DNA of 18,810 nucleotides from contig JAYUFR010000065.1 in NCBI GenBank assembly GCA_043738625.1, positions 1 to 18,810 on the forward strand, given 5' to 3'. This document shows positions 15,841 to 18,810 of this stretch, piece after piece. The position numbers and the translations under genes were made by a program. Under the pieces are notes generated by a model. The model worked only from the letters and a program-made list of their open reading frames with translations, was not told where the DNA came from and ran no database searches. The stretch comes from JANYCD01 sp043738625 (GTDB lineage Bacteria > Pseudomonadota > Gammaproteobacteria > Burkholderiales > Rhodocyclaceae). The first letter of the stretch is position 1. Every line of letters begins with the position of its first letter.

Positions 15841-15845
15841 CTCCT
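15841..15845 (-). promoter_or_regulatory. Ribosome binding site of ndk
   Basis: AGGAG on the minus strand lies eight bases before the ndk ATG at 15832. It contrasts with the weak or absent Shine-Dalgarno sequences of most downstream genes, whose starts overlap upstream stops. Confidence 0.7.
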
Positions 15846-15875
15846 GAGTAACTTGGCTTCGAAAAACACCGGAGT

Positions 15876-17198
15876 TTACCAAGTAACCCCGCTAAACTCT
15901 AATAAAACCCCTGTTTCCGGGGAAGAACACTGATAACCATCGGCAATACCAATGCCGGGAACCCATACAAGGTCACTTCCGCAATACATCAAGGGCATCC
16001 GACCCCGCTGCCACGGAGCAATTCCAGCCTCCCGCAGCAGATCCTTGAGCGGACGGCATGGCCCGCCTGGTCGAAGCCGAATTCTTTCCCCACCTTTTCG
16101 AGACATAAAGCTGATCGATGCTTCTTTCATCGCCCTGCCGCATACCCCTGTATTTGCGCCCGTCTTGATCCTGATCGTTTCAGTTCCCCAAGAAACGATA
16201 TGCTCGCCCGACCATTCGAGCGTATCCGGAATATTCGCCTGATATGGAATAAAACAAACCTCGCCGTGATGGCGCCTTATCTCCAGATTCCCAATCTGAA
16301 AACGTAGTTGCCGGTCAGCTGCCGCTTCGATAAGTTGCCGCAGCAGCTCCTTCAATTGGTCACGGCTTGAAATCTGAACCTCGTGACGGCGCAGATGAAA
16401 CGCCAAAAGATTCAGCGCTCGCAGCTGCTCGAGCCGCCGCAGCTGTTCGATTTTTAGCGGTCCGGGACCATCCTGATCAAGCAGCGCCAGTTGCTCCAAC
16501 AGCGCATTTGCCTCAACAAAACCCCGAGCCGCACGAGCCAGGTTTGCTTGCGCCGCAGGAAAGCGTTCAAGGAGCTGGGGGAGAATGCGATTACGCAAAA
16601 AATTACGCGTGAAATGCTCATCGGCGTTACTGCCATCCTCGATCCATGTTAATGCATGTTGTTCTGCATATTCCCGAATTTCGTTGCGCGCAATACCCAG
16701 CAACGGCCTGAGATATCTGCCCCGGACGACCGGCATTGCCGCTGCACCAAGTATGCTGGCGCCACGCAGCAGATTCAGCAAAACGGTTTCGGCTTGATCA
16801 TCTTGCTGGTGTGCCAGCAGTATGCGGTCGACCTCCAAGTCATCCAAAACCTGATAGCGCGCCAATCTGGCAGATGCTTCAAGCCCTTGCCCCGATGCCT
16901 TATTCACCGACACGTGTTTGGTAATCAGGGGAACGCCGCACTTTTGACACTCGTCTGCGCAGTGTCTGGCCCATTTATCGGCATCGGAATTGAGCCCGTG
17001 ATGAACGTGAATTGCGCTGATCCTGTAGGCTTCCAAATTCGCTTGATAGCGGCACAGAATATCCAGCAACACGGAAGAATCCAGCCCTCCCGAGAACGCC
17101 ACAGCCAAGTGTTGACCCGGCTCTGAGTTTCGCCCCAAGCAGGCCTTTACTGCTTGAATCAGCCGCTCAGTTAAGTGCCTGTTCCTTGAATTTTCCAT
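15876..17198 (-). CDS. tilS: tRNA(Ile)-lysidine synthase
   Basis: TilS uses ATP and lysine to convert C34 of the CAU-anticodon tRNA-Ile into lysidine, which lets it read AUA and be charged with isoleucine; it is essential. The 440-residue protein has the PP-loop ATPase motif SGGLDSS (36-42), then the N-type PP-loop continuation HVHHGLNSDADKWA and LLAHQQDDQAETVLLNLLRG. A middle TilS domain follows, then the C-terminal TilS_C domain with GGERIRLRPGGPCRPLKDLLREAGIAPWQRGRMPL. The ATG overlaps the 3' end of accA by 32 bases in another frame and has no strong ribosome binding site. No later start keeps a normal N-terminus. Placement next to accA is common in betaproteobacteria. Confidence 0.97.
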   Translation of the reverse strand: MENSRNRHLTERLIQAVKACLGRNSEPGQHLAVAFSGGLDSSVLLDILCRYQANLEAYRISAIHVHHGLNSDADKWARHCADECQKCGVPLITKHVSVNKASGQGLEASARLARYQVLDDLEVDRILLAHQQDDQAETVLLNLLRGASILGAAAMPVVRGRYLRPLLGIARNEIREYAEQHALTWIEDGSNADEHFTRNFLRNRILPQLLERFPAAQANLARAARGFVEANALLEQLALLDQDGPGPLKIEQLRRLEQLRALNLLAFHLRRHEVQISSRDQLKELLRQLIEAAADRQLRFQIGNLEIRRHHGEVCFIPYQANIPDTLEWSGEHIVSWGTETIRIKTGANTGVCGRAMKEASISFMSRKGGERIRLRPGGPCRPLKDLLREAGIAPWQRGRMPLMYCGSDLVWVPGIGIADGYQCSSPETGVLLEFSGVTW

Positions 17199-18135
17199 AG
17201 CTCATCAGCCGCTCGAAGCGCCTTTCGATGAGATCAGACGTTGATAGCGCAGACAGGTGTTTGAGTACATCCTGAAGCGATTTTTTCAGAGAGACGGAAA
17301 TCGCCCTTGGATCACGATGTGCGCCGCCGACAGGTTCTGTGACAATCCGATCAATCAGCCCCAGTGACTTCAAACGGGACGCGGTAATCCCCATGGTTTC
17401 AGCCGCGTCGCTGGCGCGCTCTGCGCTCTTCCAGAGAATCGACGCGCACCCTTCCGGGGAAATGACTGCGTAGGTAGAGTATTGAAGCATCAGTACACTG
17501 TCGCCTAAGGCAATCGCCAATGCACCGCCTGAACCGCCCTCGCCAATAATCGTAGCGATGATCGGCACCTTCAACTCGGCCATTACGTAAAGGTTATGGC
17601 CAATCGCCTCGGATTGTCCGCGTTCTTCTGCATCGACGCCAGGATAGGCACCGGGCGTATCGACAAAGGTAAAAATCGGCAGGCCAAATTTTTCGGCCAG
17701 ATTCATCAGCCTGAGCGCCTTGCGGTAGCCTTCCGGACGCGGCATACCGAAGTTGCGCTGGATCTTTTCCTTGGTGTCGCGGCCTTTCTGATGGCCTATC
17801 ACCATGCAGGATTGTCCATTGAATCGTGCCAAGCCACCTACGATTGCTTGATCGTCTGCAAAACCGCGATCACCGTGCAGCTCTTCAAAGTCCGTAAAAA
17901 TATTTTGGACGTAGTCGAATGTATAGGGTCTTTGCGGATGGCGCGCCACTTGAGCGATTTGCCATGAGGTCAGCTTCGCATAGATTTCCTTGGTCAAAGT
18001 CTGACCCTTTGCTTCAAGGCGACTGATTTCCTCTGAAATGTCTACGGCGGACTCTTCCTGGGCGAACCGAAGTTGCTCGATCTTCGCCTCAAGTTCAGCA
18101 ATCGGTTGCTCGAATTCAAGAAAAGTTGTTTTCAT
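17167..18135 (-). CDS. accA: Acetyl-CoA carboxylase carboxyltransferase subunit alpha
   Basis: AccA and AccD form the carboxyltransferase that moves CO2 from biotin-BCCP to acetyl-CoA, giving malonyl-CoA, the committed step of fatty acid synthesis. The 322-residue product begins MKTTFLEFEQPIAELEAKIE with a coiled N-terminal segment. It continues with HPQRPYTFDYVQNIFTDFEELHGDRG, GHQKGRDTKEKIQRNFGMPRPEGYRKA, FVDTPGAYPGVDAEERGQSEAI and the glycine-rich oxyanion-hole region IGEGGSGGALAIALGD. The frame stays open 38 codons upstream into the terminator and 5S gene, but the family N-terminus fixes the start at 18135. No Shine-Dalgarno precedes it, and a -10 element lies exactly where transcription would begin at the ATG. 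Confidence 0.98.
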   Translation of the reverse strand: MKTTFLEFEQPIAELEAKIEQLRFAQEESAVDISEEISRLEAKGQTLTKEIYAKLTSWQIAQVARHPQRPYTFDYVQNIFTDFEELHGDRGFADDQAIVGGLARFNGQSCMVIGHQKGRDTKEKIQRNFGMPRPEGYRKALRLMNLAEKFGLPIFTFVDTPGAYPGVDAEERGQSEAIGHNLYVMAELKVPIIATIIGEGGSGGALAIALGDSVLMLQYSTYAVISPEGCASILWKSAERASDAAETMGITASRLKSLGLIDRIVTEPVGGAHRDPRAISVSLKKSLQDVLKHLSALSTSDLIERRFERLMSYGKFKEQALN

Positions 18136-18141
18136 GACGCT

Positions 18142-18150
18142 ATTGTAGCA
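18142..18150 (-). promoter_or_regulatory. Extended -10 promoter candidate for accA
   Basis: The minus strand reads TGC-TACAAT, an extended -10 (TGn) followed by a 5-of-6 match to TATAAT. If TACAAT occupies -12 to -7, position +1 falls on 18135, the A of the accA start codon. No good -35 hexamer sits 16-18 bases upstream, because that space is taken by the rRNA terminator stem. An extended -10 can work without one. Confidence 0.5.
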
Positions 18151-18164
18151 ATCCCTGAAACGCA

Positions 18165-18195
18165 AACCCCCTCCACGGCACGCCGGGAGGGGGTT
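18165..18195 (-). terminator. Ribosomal operon terminator
   Basis: A perfect 10-bp G/C-rich stem (AACCCCCTCC at 18165-18174 pairing with GGAGGGGGTT at 18186-18195) encloses an 11-base loop region that can add a short inner CGGC/GCCG stem. It begins 11 bases after the 5S rRNA. The following minus-strand bases TTTGCGTTTC make an imperfect U-tract, so termination may be incomplete. Confidence 0.8.
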
Positions 18196-18205
18196 ATTGT
18201 TGGGA

Positions 18206-18320
18206 GTCTGGCGCTGACCTACTTTCTCACCCGTAATAGGCAATATCATTGGCGCGGTCTCGTTTCACGGTCCTGTTCGGGAAGGGAAGGAGTGGTTCCA
18301 AGACGCTATGGGCACCAGAC
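18206..18320 (-). rRNA. rrf: 5S ribosomal RNA
   Basis: The minus strand contains the 5S signature CCGAACAGGACCGTGAAACG and a late GAAAGTAGGTC. The ends pair as a terminal helix, GTCTGGTGC with GCGCCAGAC (one G-U pair). The resulting length of about 115 bases is normal for betaproteobacteria. The exact mature ends may differ by one or two bases. It is the last gene of the rRNA operon before the terminator. Confidence 0.93.
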
Positions 18321-18441
18321 AAAACTGGCGTATTTCGATTGCGGCGCTATGCCTTGTCGAAACACATGATCTGGAAGAAGTAATGAAATTGGATTGCGAT
18401 TGCTGTGCGTTCGTTGCACTGAGCTTAATGCTCAAAATTAT
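18321..18441 (-). other. 23S-5S internal transcribed spacer
   Basis: This 121-base spacer separates the 3' end of 23S from 5S. It contains no tRNA. Close to the 23S end it has a small hairpin, TGAGC-ATTAA-GCTCA on the minus strand (18434-18420). The two near-repeats GCAATCGCAATC and GCAATCGAAATA have no evident function. The spacer should contribute to processing stems, but I cannot place cleavage sites. Confidence 0.75.

Positions 18442-18810
<369 letters not shown>

Noticed and set aside
15898..15925. CCCC-loop-GGGG hairpin followed by TTTTATT near the end of tilS, as a terminator
   Set aside because: The stem has only four pairs and lies inside the coding sequence of the conserved C-terminal end, so it is too weak to call.
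18136..18249. N-terminal extension of accA by 38 codons
   Set aside because: It would run through the rRNA terminator and into 5S rRNA. The AccA family N-terminus starts at MKTTFLEFEQ.

Overview
The window is a stretch of core bacterial chromosome, and every gene I can support lies on the minus strand, so transcription runs from right to left. The organism is most likely a betaproteobacterium, probably of the Rhodocyclales/Nitrosomonadales side. This rests on three things: the gene order (accA-tilS-ndk-rlmN-pilW-rodZ-ispG-hisS-yfgM-bamB-der-hfq-hflX-hflK-hflC-DUF2065-hisZ-purA), the short Hfq tail with an RREH rim, and an extended IspG. The order-level placement is inference from remembered gene order, not a computed phylogeny.

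Right end (about 18136-18810): the 3' part of a 23S rRNA gene, a 121-base spacer, a 5S rRNA gene and a strong hairpin that should end the ribosomal operon. Only about 70 bases separate 5S from accA. An extended -10 element there would start the accA transcript exactly at its ATG.

Middle right (8405-18135): accA (fatty acid synthesis) and tilS (tRNA-Ile lysidine) overlap. A very tight run follows: ndk, rlmN, pilW, rodZ, ispG, hisS, yfgM, bamB and der. Most of these junctions are 1- or 4-base start/stop overlaps, which suggests translational coupling. The run mixes nucleotide supply, rRNA methylation, type IV pilus assembly, cell shape, isoprenoid synthesis, tRNA charging, outer-membrane assembly and 50S maturation.

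Middle left (2128-8404): der is followed by hfq with a clear ribosome binding site, then hflX, hflK and hflC (the classical hfq-hfl group: RNA chaperone, ribosome-splitting GTPase, regulators of the FtsH protease). Next come a small DUF2065 membrane protein, hisZ and purA. HisZ implies that this organism uses the short-form HisG, which is not in the window.

Left end (1-2127): purA is followed by a small exported protein of unknown role whose C-terminal pattern resembles a secretin domain. A tRNA-Val(GAC) gene with encoded CCA and a terminator-like hairpin close the window.

There is no mobile element, CRISPR array, prophage or defence locus, and no intergenic gap longer than about 125 bases. 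I do not see an undescribed multi-gene system. The points most worth a second look are the mini-secretin-like protein, the predicted leaderless accA promoter, and a 10-base tandem repeat that duplicates the hflX start codon region.
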